Origin: Calonectria ilicicola
Taxonomy: Eukaryota > Ascomycota > Sordariomycetes > Hypocreales > Nectriaceae
Assembly: GCA_020809705.1 (NCBI GenBank)
Contig: CP085834.1
Coordinates: forward strand, 3,658,001 to 3,722,000
Reading direction: 5' to 3'
DNA: 64,000 nt
Shown in pieces: positions 34,365 through 45,354 of this stretch. Below the pieces are notes generated by a model. The model searched no databases, had not been told where the DNA came from, and saw only the letters and a list, made by a program, of their open reading frames with translations. A program made the position numbers and the translations under genes. The first letter of the stretch is position 1, and each line of letters begins with the position of its first letter.

Positions 34365-36487
34365 CTATGCTACTATACTGGCCTCCACATACTCGAGACT
34401 TGTCGGAGTAAGTACTTCATCTGTCTCCCAAACAGGTGGAATATCCACTGTATCCAAGTAACCAGTAGTGGAGGTTCCATCGACTGAGGCAACAATCATT
34501 CCATTTCCCATCCAATCCAGCAAGCCACCCTCGCCGTCATTAAACGATGAATACTCAAAATCTTCAAACCTCGGGTTCTCAAGGGTGGCTCTCTGATGGA
34601 CAGCAGATCCGGGCCAGTAACCTAGCATCCTGCCGTTGGCTGTTCGCTTCGCCCAATTGTTGCACTAATACTTGTCAGTAACTGTGTATTGGACTCGGGA
34701 TTAAAAGGCTCACGGTAAACGCAAAAGTAGTTTTTGCAAAATATCTATCCACCTGTTTCATGAAGGCTTCGACGGCAATATCCCTTCGAAATGAGTCAGC
34801 AAGTCCTCACACGGCGTCCTGGGTGTATTACTTTGGCATCATCCATCGGATGTTCTCTTTCTGAATCTTCTTAACACATTTTATGACATATTCGCAGACA
34901 CATTCGCTCATCTGAATCGTGGACCCAGCGCCAGGCCCTCCGTTAGGCCCAACAAAAAGAAACATGTTGGGCATTCGGGGTGAACACATGGACATGTATG
35001 CGCCAGGTTCCGATTCCCATAGATCGTCTAGAGAAACACCATCTTGACCATAGATCGGAGTGTCCGTTAATCTCAGGGATCTAGATAACTCAACGTTAGT
35101 AATAAGGCCACGCTGAAACAGGAATTTTAGCCTACGTATTGAACCCTGTAGCGCATATAATTGCATCAGCCTCCCTCAATATGCCATCTTCATCAATAAT
35201 TCCACACTCTGTAACTCTCTGTACGCCTTTAGGGATGAAGTCTAATTTGTCTTCAACCAAACATTCAAGATATCGTGGCCCAGGTGACACTCGCCGACAG
35301 GCAACTGGATACGTTGGCTTCAGGTGCTCGAAGATCTCTGGCTTCTTCGAGAGACGGCGCGCCATTGACTCTTCGGTGGCCTTCGAAAACTTCTTGTTCA
35401 TGTCTGAACCGAGCCAATGGACCATCTGAAACCCATTCACAAAGTTCTCCACCTGGTGGCGATACTGTTGGTATTTATGCGGCTCTTTTGCAAATATATC
35501 TCTCTCTTCCTCTGAATGCTCGACTAAGAAGTGGGTTAGCTTATAGTTTTGGAACTGAGGGTGATTTAATGACTTCATACAGTTGTGTACTTCGGAATCT
35601 ATCTTCCTTGGATCTGCAGCCACATATCCAGCAGGTGAAATCCAAGCTTGGCCACGCACATAGTGATCCATCCGCTTGACCTTTGACAGAATTGCAGGAA
35701 CAAGTTGGACGGCAGTGGCTCCATAGCCAATAACAGCCACGTTCTTGTCTGTAGGGTCGAATGATTCGTCCCAGTTGGCGGAATGTATGAGATCACCTTT
35801 GAAGTTTTGTAGGCCGGGGATTGCTGGCCACTCCCACTTGTTCAGGTTCCCAGTTGCCTTGATAAAGACATCACAATAATCTATAAATGTCTGTTCATTC
35901 GGTTAGCGGGATTTTGAAATCCGGTTCGAAAGGAGGTGTACCAAATTGTCCCTCGACCGTGTAACAGTAATCTCCCATTGTGCTCTCTCTTCAATCCATT
36001 TCGCTGATCTAAATACATGTTGGAATTTGATATGCTTCTTCACGCCGTATTTTTCAGTAACTTCGTGAAAGTATTCGCCTATTTCTTTCCCGGGAGAAAA
36101 GAAGTGAGACCAGTTAGGGTTGTTAGCAAAGGTGTATTGAAAGCAGTGTGATGGTACGTCTAATTTGAAATTAGCCAGTCTCAAGAGAGTTAAGCTCTGG
36201 GAAAAGAAATAGGCGTTGTACCGCATGTGACACCGGGATATCTACCGAGATGGTGAGTTTAAGTGTCCTTGTTTTAGAATCTATACCGATTACCTGTTTT
36301 CGTACCATACTCCACCGACCTCGTCGTTCTTATCGTAAATGATGAGATCTAGATTCTCAATTCTTTGTCGGAATCTGATACCACAAATAATCCCCGACAT
36401 GCCCGCCCCAATACAAATCACCTTGATCGGTCGAGCAAAGTCTACTGGTGCATCATATGGTTTGGGGGTTTGGCCGTGAGGTTCCAT
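34365..36487 (-). CDS. Baeyer-Villiger type flavin monooxygenase
   Basis: Seven exons on the minus strand (36294-36487, 36222-36241, 35942-36159, 35136-35890, 34832-35080, 34714-34783, 34365-34664) total 602 codons, 601 residues. Exon 2 is only 20 nt. The first FAD-binding motif is GAGMSG (residues 27-32). The type I BVMO fingerprint F-x-G-x3-H-x3-W-D is present as FKGDLIHSANWD (174-185), and a second Rossmann motif GYGATA follows. The ATGFNTS segment near residue 397 is formed across the fourth splice junction. I chose the ATG at 36487; an upstream in-frame ATG at 36517 adds ten residues. BVMOs insert oxygen next to a ketone using NADPH and O2, giving an ester or lactone. It starts a cluster of small-molecule catabolic genes. 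Confidence 0.93.
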
Positions 36488-37266
36488 ATTAACAGCTACT
36501 AAACTGGGAAAAGGCAATAGAGGTCTTGTAGATACCAGAATAATTGAATCTGCTAATTTCGATGAACTAGTTCTGATGATGCAAGTAAGTCTTCTTGCAA
36601 TTTTATTTACGAGATATTTATCAAGTTGAGTTATTCCTCGATGTTTCTTTTTTTAATTATTGACGCCGTGCCGGCAATGCGCGCATCAACCTCATGCAAC
36701 CAGCCTTCCTCGTGTTCAACTTTCCCGACGCTCTAACGGTCGATATATCGGATCATCCCGACACTTCAGCTGGCATCGGAAAAATGGAAATTGACCGTCG
36801 GCCCCACCACAACCGCTTATCAGAAGAGTGGGGTGTTAGAGTAGGCACCCAGCGAAGACTGCGGGGAAATACGCGGCCTCCATATTGCGGGCTTGAGACT
36901 TGCACGACATGAGAATAGACTATGAAATGGCTGAGTAAGGATCCAAGGAATACAGACTACAGGGGCCTCAAAGGTTGGACCAAAATACCGCGAGAATAAC
37001 ATCCCATGTCTGTTATAGCTTAAAACAAAATAGTATAACGATAGGATAATATCATGTTTGGTTATTCAATTTTGTATTTGATATTATAGCACATCTTTTA
37101 GTACTTGGTTTGCAGAGAGGAAAGGGTTGTGGGAGCACCTCCGATCTTGGCCAAAATTTTCATTCAGCATCTTCATACAAACGGGCTATTTATATAAGTG
37201 GAGATAATGTTTCTGATGGTCATTGTGAGATTAAATGAGCCTTAAATTTAACAATGTTGCTGCAGA
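36488..37266. other. Promoter of the Baeyer-Villiger gene and 3' flank of the cupin gene
   Basis: No gene seen. The open frame 36694-36912 (plus) has no features. A CGG-N6-CCG site lies at 36749-36760. Confidence 0.5.
36749..36760. promoter_or_regulatory. CGG-N6-CCG palindrome upstream of the Baeyer-Villiger gene
   Basis: CGGATCATCCCG, within TCGG-N6-CCGA, about 260 bases upstream of the ATG at 36487. This inverted CGG arrangement with six-base spacing is the type of site bound by Ppr1/UaY-like Zn2Cys6 dimers. It is one of six such sites in the cluster's promoters. Confidence 0.55.
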
Positions 37267-37959
37267 TTAAACAACTGAAACTCGTTTCCACTCCTTCACC
37301 AAGTATCCATCCAAGCCAAATATAGGATCTATCTTGGGTAACGCTACACTCTTACACTCTTCTTTGGAATTTTCAACCTCCTCAGCACTCCAGCACCAGA
37401 TACTCTTCCATTTTGGACTCTCCTATGGGGTGGTTAGTTGAGAGGTAGTCGAAAGAAGCCCATGGTTACTTGCTCGCGGAAATAGTACCACAAATCTGTA
37501 GTCACTGCTCGAAGTTGACGAACAATGCGAGACCCCAGCCGGGATAATCATAACATCGCCCTGAGAGACTTTGATTAAATGACCCTTTGAGCTATCATCA
37601 AAGGGACCGCGACCAATGGATAGCTCACTCCAACCCTTGGCGACACCTTCCTACTGTTAGCAGAGTGGTTGAACGGAGATATGCAAATCTGACCATAGCA
37701 TTCATGAACATTGGGGTGGTAGTGAGCCTTGAACCATGCATTCCAAGCTCCCTAAATCTCATAAGTATTGATTGAAAAGAGATCATGGTTAGAAAACGAT
37801 GCTTACACCCTTTACCCAGCCGCCATTGGCCTCCAAGGATACTTTCACTTCGTCCTCGTTTTCACAGTGAGAAAGAGGTCCTCGATAGACAATTACAGGA
37901 AGCTTGCTTCCAGGAACATAAGGTGTAGGCTCAACAAAATATTTTTCTGGTGTAGCCAT
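37267..37959 (-). CDS. YjlB-like cupin protein with an apparent GC-AG intron
   Basis: Four short exons on the minus strand (37807-37959, 37694-37751, 37474-37646, 37267-37422) total 180 codons, 179 residues. No single exon is long enough to stand out. The cupin metal site is visible as HYHPNVHECYG (motif 1), then SQGDVMIIPAGVSHCS (motif 2). The C-terminal LPKIDPIFGLDGYLVKEW matches the small YjlB-like cupin group. The third intron keeps the frame only if it begins GCAAGT (at 37473) and ends TAG, the consensus of the rare GC-AG class; GT donors nearby break the frame. The cupin is divergent from the 2-hydroxyacid oxidase gene. The function of this group is not established; it is possibly an isomerase or dioxygenase-type enzyme. 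Confidence 0.85.
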
Positions 37960-38181
37960 GATGGGATGAATGATGTAAAAGAGTGCTATAGAAAATCGTG
38001 CAAGGGGTGAATAATGCTCATGCGATTTTAGTTAAAGTATGTTCCGCATTCACCCTGAAACACCATGATTGCGGCTTATACCTTTCGAATTATCTTCTCC
38101 AAGTTACATGTGCTTTCAATGATTTATCCGAGTATAACTTCGGTATTCAGTCTAATGCATTCGTGATCATGCTGCTAGTGT

Positions 38182-38193
38182 CGGAATAGACCG
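38182..38193. promoter_or_regulatory. CGG-N6-CCG palindrome, cupin/oxidase promoter, site 1
   Basis: CGGAATAGACCG. It lies about 225 bases from the cupin ATG and 227 bases from the oxidase ATG, almost midway between the two genes. Confidence 0.55.
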
Positions 38194-38211
38194 TACCCTA
38201 CGATCTGCGCC

Positions 38212-38223
38212 CGGCTCAGTCCG
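38212..38223. promoter_or_regulatory. CGG-N6-CCG palindrome, cupin/oxidase promoter, site 2
   Basis: CGGCTCAGTCCG, 30 bases (about three helical turns) from site 1, so dimers bound at both would face the same side of the DNA. Confidence 0.55.
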
Positions 38224-38419
38224 AGTCACGGGAAAAGCCGTGCGCAGGTGCCAGTTGTTTTAGGACACGATGCAATGGGAACATGGAACCCGCTATTTAA
38301 CAAATATTTGTTGAGGGAAAATTCTTGCGGGTAGGAGTGTTTCGATAAATGTTACTATTTTTACTTTGCTAGCATCCCTTACACATCCTTGACCACTCAC
38401 AGTAAAAATCATCACCAAA

Positions 38420-39928
38420 ATGGCATTTTCGCAGGGCGAAAAAATTGTCACCATTGCCGACTTGAAGGCTGCAGGAACTGCGAAGCTACCCAAGGTAGTG
38501 CAAGGTACGCCAAGTCAGGCATCTGAACAATGCATGTCCCGCAATTGACACGGCTAACTCCCCACAGACTATTATAATGAGGGTGCCATGGATATGATTA
38601 CGTACTTCACCAATGGTTTTGACAAAACGTATCCTTTAGCTAATACTAATTAGTTTCCGGGATAACGAAAAAGCGTTTGAGAGATTCAAGATTCGGCCTC
38701 GCATCCTTACGGATGTTTCAGATATCGACACGTCGACTTCAATCTTCGGGCAAAAGGTTGGACCAGCCCACTACTCTTGCTATAGATGACTAAAGATTAT
38801 CTAGATGAAGCTTCCTATCGGTTTCGCTCCATCTGCAATGCACTGCTTGGCTCACCCTGATGGTGAAAAAGGGACATCGCGAGCAGCAGCAGCAATGGGC
38901 ATTCCAATGGGTCTTTCCACTTATTCAACCGTATCTCTTGAAGATGTGGCTCTTGAAGGAAAGCAGAGAGGCCATAATGCGTATGCTTTCCAGCTAAGTA
39001 TCGTGAAGGATAGGTCTACTAGCTTGTCCTGGATCAAGAGGGCTGAAGGTAGGCTTTGATTGCTGAAAAATATATCTTACTTGTTGAACAGTAATTAGCA
39101 TCCGGATACAAGGCATTGTTCATAACAGTTGATGCACCGGTTCTGGGGCAGCGAATTAACGAGACTCGAACACCCTTCCATCTCCCTGACAATCTTTCCT
39201 TACCCAACCTTGTTAGAAATGGGCCCAATGAAGATGAAGCCAGTAGTCGTACGCACCATCATGCTGGTCGAGATCCAAGCAACTCTTGGGCCAGTGTGAT
39301 TCCTTGGGTGAAGAAAAACACAAAGCTTGAGATTTGGTTGAAAGGAGGTATGATCGCTGTGCCATCATTAACAGCCGAGTACGGGGTTGATCTAACTTCG
39401 GATGCAGTGTATTGCGTAGAGGATGTGCTCTTAGCGATTCATCATGGATTGGATGGCATTATCATTTCGAATCACGGAGGGAGACAGCTCGATGGCGTCC
39501 CTGCGTCAATCGACGCGCTTGCCGAATGTGCGCCTGCCGCTAAGGGTCGTATCAAGATCGGAATTGATGGAGGAATCAGACGTGGCTCGGACATTTTCAA
39601 GGCCCTTGCACTTGGAGCTGACTTTTGTTTCCTTGGCCGAGTTGCTCTCTGGGGTCTTGCGGTAAGTTGAAAGAAACCTATACTTGGCAGGATATGTGCT
39701 AAATAGCATCTGACAGTATGATGGCCAAAATGGAGTCGAGCGTGCTGTAGAAATTCTGGAGGAAGAACTGCGCACCACAATGGCACTTGCCGGGTAAGTG
39801 TGGACGACGCCTATCACCAACCAAAAGCATAAATTCTAACGCTTTATTTCAGTTGCAAAACAATTAGGGATATTTCGAGAAAGCATCTTTCTGTGATTGG
39901 ATCTAATGGCTTGCTATCCAAACTGTGA
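38420..39928 (+). CDS. FMN-dependent 2-hydroxyacid oxidase/dehydrogenase (glycolate/lactate oxidase family)
   Basis: Eight exons (38420-38504, 38568-38601, 38654-38756, 38805-39048, 39099-39347, 39408-39661, 39717-39793, 39853-39928) give 373 residues. The TIM-barrel signatures are PIGFAPSAM, the LKGVYCVEDV strand (created by removing the 60-nt fifth intron), the catalytic His and Arg in ISNHGGRQLDG (His about 261) and GGIRRGSDIFKALALGAD for FMN phosphate. No heme domain is present, so it is oxidase-like rather than cytochrome b2-like. It oxidises an L-2-hydroxy acid to the 2-keto acid, with H2O2 as product if O2 is the acceptor. The C-terminus SKL is a perfect peroxisomal PTS1 signal. It shares a promoter with the cupin gene. 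Confidence 0.93.
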
Positions 39929-40366
39929 ATAGTATTAGCTTGTGAAAAATGGAGCTTGAGCGGTTTCCAGTGTCTCGAAGGAGCAGTGAGAACAAGGTAG
40001 AGTAGAAATATAGACAAGGAACCAAAAATTACAATTCCCGTTTAACATATTTCGCGATTAATATCTGCGCAGACCACAGCACTTCATTTATTATCGAATT
40101 CTCATGTATGTTCAACTGTAAATATTTAGATTCTTAAATAGGATATTGTTCTCATCTCCCGGAAGTCTGGAAGTGATTTAAACCCATTCCGAAGAGCATA
40201 AACATTCACTCATTCAACGTGCGGACAATATCCTTGATCAAGGACCCAGAGCAATCAAGGAGAAGCATCACTTAAGATTCTTACTAGCTTTGACAAGTTT
40301 AATAAGTTCAAGCAGATCGATATCTCTTCGGAGTGTCACAACATTATTATACGAGTAAGTGCATTT
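39929..40366. other. Convergent 3' flanks, no gene seen
   Basis: AT-rich sequence between the stop codons of the 2-hydroxyacid oxidase gene (plus) and the aldolase gene (minus). Confidence 0.55.
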
Positions 40367-41394
40367 TCATTCTAAAAACACTCCATTCTTTTCCTCCACG
40401 ATAAGATCGTATTCAGGCTTGAACTGCATAAATAAGACCTCAGGAGTCGAGAACGCCTTGGTAAAGGCGGCTTCGTCATCCCCGACAAGCTTCTTTTCTA
40501 TGCCATTAGCGGCTGCAGCTTCTGCCAATAGTTGGGCTTCACAAGCATTTTCAAGAGCAATAAACAGAGCGGCGGCCTCGTCTACTGTCCCACCACACGC
40601 AAGAAGGCTTCAATTGGCACGTATTAGTATTATGAATAGACACGATTGATTGCACCAATTGCGGAATTTGATTACTCACCCATGGTTCTGCAGAATAATG
40701 TTCTTGTTGGTGGGACCCAGACTAGCGGCAATACGCTCTCCTTCTTCTTGTGCAAGTACAACGCCACCAAAGCCCTCGTAAATAGAGAGATCCTTGTAAA
40801 AGTAACAAGAGTCTGGTTAACTGTCAATATTGAACAACTGTTGAAGGGAAAAGTTTTTGCGTACCTTGATTCAGCATCTCAATTGGTTTCCCAAACGCAG
40901 ACCACGCTCGACCAAAGCGTGAATGGGTATGACATGCCGCGTTGACATCTGGGCGAGCCTTGTGCAGAGCGGCATGGATCATAAACCCGGCCGTGTTCAC
41001 CTTGTGTTTTGTCAGAGTGAGCGGAACACCCTCCTCGGAGACCAAGATTAAATCTGATGCCTTAATGAGAGCGAAATGCACAGCATAGGGATCTGCTAAG
41101 AGTTAGCCGGTGTACCACGACACATTTGCCGCGCAACTCACTGATCCAGAAACAATCCTTTCTCACGGGGTCTCGAAGGCTGATGTGACCTCCCGCGCCA
41201 TCGTGATAACCCATCTTTGCAAAGATTCGGAACGCAGCCGCCATGTGATTTTTCGCCCATCGCCTTTCTTCAAACTTGTCAGTAAACTGTGGGATCTCAT
41301 GGAGCTTGTTTATCAGATCAGGACGCTTTGGAGTCTCACTCAAGGTGATATCCGCTGCGGGGCTAGTAACAGAGATGGTGGTAGTGGTAGACAT
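40367..41394 (-). CDS. Class II aldolase/adducin family protein
   Basis: Four exons on the minus strand (41142-41394, 40865-41092, 40680-40812, 40367-40607) give 284 residues. I chose the ATG at 41394; an in-frame ATG at 41424 adds ten residues. The fold is recognised from the GGHISLRDP segment near residue 75, the zinc-binding pair in ACHTHSRFGRA, and the third histidine in QNHGLLACGGTVDEAA. Members split or epimerise phosphorylated or free hydroxy-carbonyl compounds using a divalent metal. Fungal versions of about 280 residues are often found in metabolic clusters with unknown substrate. It diverges from the D-2-hydroxyacid dehydrogenase gene. Confidence 0.92.
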
Positions 41395-41622
41395 GGTGAG
41401 CGTCCCTTGGTAAAGATTTCGCACACTTTCGGCCTGTCCGACTCTCTCTATGATTCTTATTTATTTGGCTTATGCTTCCCTCGGATGATCTTGCTTCCGA
41501 TCCATCTGTTGCTGTTTATTAGTTATTCCCATTGACCCAAGCCAGATGTGGGTAGGGTCGGATGGATCAGGCGGGATAAAAACCAATTTCCCGATCACTG
41601 CAAAACGGGACGTTGCCAGGAG

Positions 41623-41634
41623 CGGAAGATCCCG
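41623..41634. promoter_or_regulatory. CGG-N6-CCG palindrome, aldolase/dehydrogenase promoter
   Basis: CGGAAGATCCCG, about 229 bases from the aldolase ATG and 199 bases from the dehydrogenase ATG. It matches the sites in the other divergent promoters of the cluster. Confidence 0.55.
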
Positions 41635-41811
41635 AACCCTTCGGACAGCCAGTACCCGAGGAATAGGTAAGTCTCCCAAATACGTATTAGAAAGATTATT
41701 GGTGATAAAAATCCCAAATTCAAATCAACCATGATACTTCATTCCCATAAGCTACAACTGCTTCACGATCATAGATCTTGCTTCACACGCACCCATACAC
41801 TTTTTTCCCAA

Positions 41812-41827
41812 CCCTAACCCTAACCCT
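41812..41827 (+). repeat. Short interstitial telomere-type repeat (CCCTAA)
   Basis: CCCTAACCCTAACCCT, nearly three units of the vertebrate/fungal telomere repeat, ends six bases before the dehydrogenase ATG at 41833. In promoters such telobox elements can be bound by Tbf1-like Myb proteins. It may equally be a scar of break repair. Confidence 0.7.
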
Positions 41828-41832
41828 ACATA

Positions 41833-43017
41833 ATGACACTTGTCAAAACACCCTCTCAGACTAAACCCAAGGTTCTCAGTCTTGGAAATCCGAATTATGC
41901 GGATCCGGATTTTCTGAAAGAATTTCAGACCAAAGTTGATCTTCATGTGAGTTCATTTGTGCAACAATGTATTCATATGTGGCTGGAATTGATAAAATGG
42001 GTAGATCTTGCAAACTGGCGATCGCCAAACTACGGTTCAAGCTGTTGCGGATGCTGTTAATAAAGATGGACCATTTGATGCTGCCATGATTCTAATTGGC
42101 AGTGGTGCTTATGAACGGTTTGATGAAGAGCTTCTGGGCCCTCTGATGCCAGACTGCAAAATCATTGCGTGCGTCAATGCTGGGTACAGTGAATTCGATC
42201 TAGAATATTTCACTGAGAATAAGGTTTACGTCACAAACACGATCAACGCTGTGGCTGAGCCTACTGCGGACATTACGATATTCCTTATTCTAGCTGCCCT
42301 CAGGGATACTACAAAAATGGAAGCGAACGTTCGACAGGGTGGTTGGCGAAATACTACTGTCCCCCCTTCCGACCCTAGAGGACTAAATTTAGGTATTATT
42401 GGGATGGGAAAGATTGGCAAGGTAAGATGAGACAACGTTTGCATGTCCATAAAGTATTAATGATTGGAAAATAGCACGTCGCAAGAAAATCCAAGGCTTT
42501 TGGAATGAAGGTTCAATATCATAATCGCCACCAAATATCGGAATCAGAGGAGAGAGAGCTGGGAGTGGTCTATGTCCCTGAACGGAACAAATTGTTGGCG
42601 GATTGTGATGTTATTTCCATCAATTGCCCTCTAACAGAGTCTACTTGTGGTATGATTGGCGAAGAGCAAATAAATCTTATGAAAGATGGCGTATTTCTTG
42701 TCAATACTGGGCGTGGCCTCGTAGTTGATGAGAAGGCGCTCATCAAAGCACTGGAGTCGGGCAAAATTGCCAGAGCTGGCCTCGATGTTTTCGACAATGA
42801 GCCAAAGATCAAGTTAGTGAACAAAGTATGGAACCTAGCAAGCACCAGCTGACATATAAATAGTCCATATTTCCGAGCTTGCGAGAAGGTCATTGTACAA
42901 CCACATATGGGCTCGTGGACGAAGGTAGCGTGGAGAGATGCGTATCACGAGTGCATTAACAATGTTTTGGGCCTATTCTACCACGGAAAACCGGTCTCAC
43001 CTGTCAATAAGTTCTAA
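41833..43017 (+). CDS. D-isomer-specific 2-hydroxyacid dehydrogenase (NAD(P)-dependent)
   Basis: Four exons (41833-41946, 42005-42421, 42475-42812, 42864-43017) give 340 residues. The cofactor motif is GMGKIG (171-176). The catalytic set is complete: Arg257 (NTGRGL), Glu286 (DVFDNEP) and His304 in QPHMGSW. The enzyme interconverts a D-2-hydroxy acid and the 2-keto acid. With the flavin oxidase at 38420, which handles the L-form, the cluster could channel both stereoisomers through a common keto acid. The third intron uses the donor GTTAGT, acceptable in fungi. Confidence 0.93.
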
Positions 43018-43578
43018 GAAGATCGATATTCTAAATGATTCGGTTGTGGAAAGTAAAAGATCGAATAAGTGCAAGGTGGTCTCACACTGTGATCACACGT
43101 GTTAAGCGCAACCATGAAGTAAGCAATGTAGAAAATGAATCTGTCTGTTTGTGGTTCTTTATGCGGTTCATCTTTGAGTCAGTGGGCTTTTCGTCAACCT
43201 GTCTTTATTATGTCAGTCAGCTAACATTTGCTGTAATATGACAGATGAAACAACGTTGGGTATTGTACTTTATCACTAGTTTGATATGAAGGAAGTTCCT
43301 CACCTCAAATCGAGTAGCTGAGTTGTAGCACATCATCAAAATTTCACCTCTAGTGTTGTTTTTTGAACTAGCACGATCTAAATTCAGTGAGAAGTTTTGT
43401 TGTTCTTTTCTTAAGCCTGGGCGCGGATCTGGCCTTAGCAACTTCATGCCAGCCTCTTAAAAATGATTACTCTCAAGTCACCGAAGCGCAAAGATTGGCT
43501 CCCAGGATTTGAATATAAGGAAGCACAGTGTGATATCGAGTACTAATATTTTGAGGATTTTGAGATTAAATCGCAGAG
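43018..43578. other. Convergent 3' flanks, no gene seen
   Basis: Sequence between the stop codons of the dehydrogenase gene (plus) and the aminotransferase gene (minus). No feature recognised. Confidence 0.55.
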
Positions 43579-44996
43579 TTAGGGAGCTTGAATAAGAGAC
43601 TTGTACTTGTCGCAAAATTTGGCGACAGCCTCAACAAATGCATCGCCCGCAGCCTTCGGCATTTGGAGGTTCAGAGCAATTGATCCCCGAAGCTGCACCC
43701 AAAACCCCGCATTAACCATTTCCAGCCAAAACAATCTCTTGAGTTCTGCATCCTCCACCTTCAACAAATCATCTTTGCAATTAATCTTATCTGCACCAAG
43801 TCCTGTCATTGTAGCGTGGATACACATCAACGAGCCCTGGCCAGTGATGCAGAATCTTGTGCCCTTAGTACATTGCTTCAAGCGCTGGCGCAGTTCATCT
43901 CCAGTCTTGTTAAATTCTCTAGCTGCTTCTGGAGTATAAACCTGGGTGAGACCAACGTATCCGGCATTCAGCATCAAAGTGTTGTTTTGGAAGGTCCCAG
44001 AGTGTGCCATGGCATCAGGTCGGCGAGGATCGTACACATCCATAATGTCTTCACGTCCTCCAAAGGCACCAAATGGCATCCCGCCTCCAAGATATTTTCC
44101 GAATGTGACGAGGTCTGGTTGCAGGCCTTGAAGCTCAGTCAAGCCACCGGGAGCGAGGCGAGATGTCATTACTTCGTCGATGATAAAGACAGCGCCTGCC
44201 TATAAATTTCTACTTGTTAGTGCCTACTGGCCTCCATGTATTAGGACTTTTAGGACCTTTTACCTTCTTTGTCAGTTCTCGAATAAGAGCCAGGAATTCT
44301 GTAGTCGCAGGTATAAAGCCAGCCGAGCCCTGAACTGCTTCCACAATAACAGCCGCAACGTCTCGGTTGGTGTCAAATATTTGCTTTAGTTGTTCGCAGT
44401 CATTATATTGGCAAACAATAAAGTCTTCAATGTCCACGTTATTTGGTGCAGGTCCGGTGGCGAAAGCCAGAACGCTTCCGTGATAACCTCCGCGAAAGGC
44501 GACAACTTTACGGTGTGAATTAAATCGTCTGGCTGCAGAGATGCAATGAATGTTCGCCTCTGTTCCAGAATTTGTGAATCGGATGCGATCGATATTGAAC
44601 CGGCGACAGAGTAGTGATGCATATCGCTGCTCATACGCATTGGTAGCACCTAGACTTAGCCCTACATCGTTTATGGTTGAAACCAAGGCTTGTTGGAGCG
44701 CGGGGTTACTGTGGCCGAAGAGGCCAGCAGTCAGTTCCCCGACCATATCGCAGTAACTATAATCATCAGGATTCCATAATAGTTGGTCTCATATAATTGA
44801 ATTCTTACTGATTTCCATCCTCATCAATTAATTCATGACCTACACCCCTTTTCATGAAGATGGGAAAGGGTGCTGTGTGCAAGAGCGATCGTGTATTTCC
44901 TCCAGGCAGACTCTGAAGAGCTGTTTTGTGAAGTTCCCATGATTTTGGGTGTTGTTTTACAAACACAGCGGTGGCTGTTTCAATGGCGGATTCCAT
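43579..44996 (-). CDS. Class III PLP-dependent aminotransferase, glutamate-1-semialdehyde aminomutase-like
   Basis: Three exons on the minus strand (44809-44996, 44264-44756, 43579-44199) give 433 residues. The PLP-binding lysine is Lys262 in TFGKYLGGGMPFGAFGG, and the ring-nitrogen aspartate lies in FIIDEVMTS (Asp235). FTNSGTEAN and FRGGYHGS are further family signatures. Fungi do not make tetrapyrroles by the C5 route, so this is more likely an amine or beta/gamma-amino acid aminotransferase of the GSA-like branch. It is divergent from a RidA gene, a logical neighbour because PLP enzymes release reactive enamines and imines. Confidence 0.93.
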
Positions 44997-45354
44997 GGTG
45001 TTGGCGTAGTGTAGTCTTTGGTCTTGTTGCAGCCCGACCGACTTCCACTTTGATCACAGTTATTTATCAGTAATATCGGATTGAGAGTTTGTCGGGTGGA
45101 CAGGAACGTCCCTCCGCTCCGCAAAACCCGTGGATCGGATTATTCCGATCATCTTCCTACCGACAACAAACCCCGAAAATGAGAACTACTTCGCGTCGGA
45201 AAAATAAACTAACCATTTAATTCGCGGAGAGGACCGAGAATTAATATATACAGGTTTCATAAAACCTTTTTAAATGATAGTATTTGGGATATGTTGTAAT
45301 GGATTCACCATCAAACCTCAAACTCCACATTGAGATTTGTCTGGACCAGTCAAC
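44997..45354. other. Divergent promoter region, aminotransferase / RidA
   Basis: 358 bases with no gene. It contains the most perfect CGG-N6-CCG palindrome of the cluster (45136). Confidence 0.55.
45136..45147. promoter_or_regulatory. CGG-N6-CCG palindrome, aminotransferase/RidA promoter
   Basis: CGGATTATTCCG, inside a longer inverted repeat GATCGGA-TTAT-TCCGATC, so it fits TCGG-N6-CCGA exactly. It lies about 140 bases from the aminotransferase ATG and 208 bases from the RidA ATG. Confidence 0.6.

Larger units (their letters stand above)
37960..38419. other. Divergent promoter region, cupin / 2-hydroxyacid oxidase
   Basis: 460 bases with no gene. It contains two CGG-N6-CCG sites 30 bases apart (38182 and 38212). 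Confidence 0.55.
41395..41832. other. Divergent promoter region, aldolase / D-2-hydroxyacid dehydrogenase
   Basis: 438 bases with no gene. It holds a CGG-N6-CCG site (41623) and a telomere-like repeat (41812). Confidence 0.55.
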
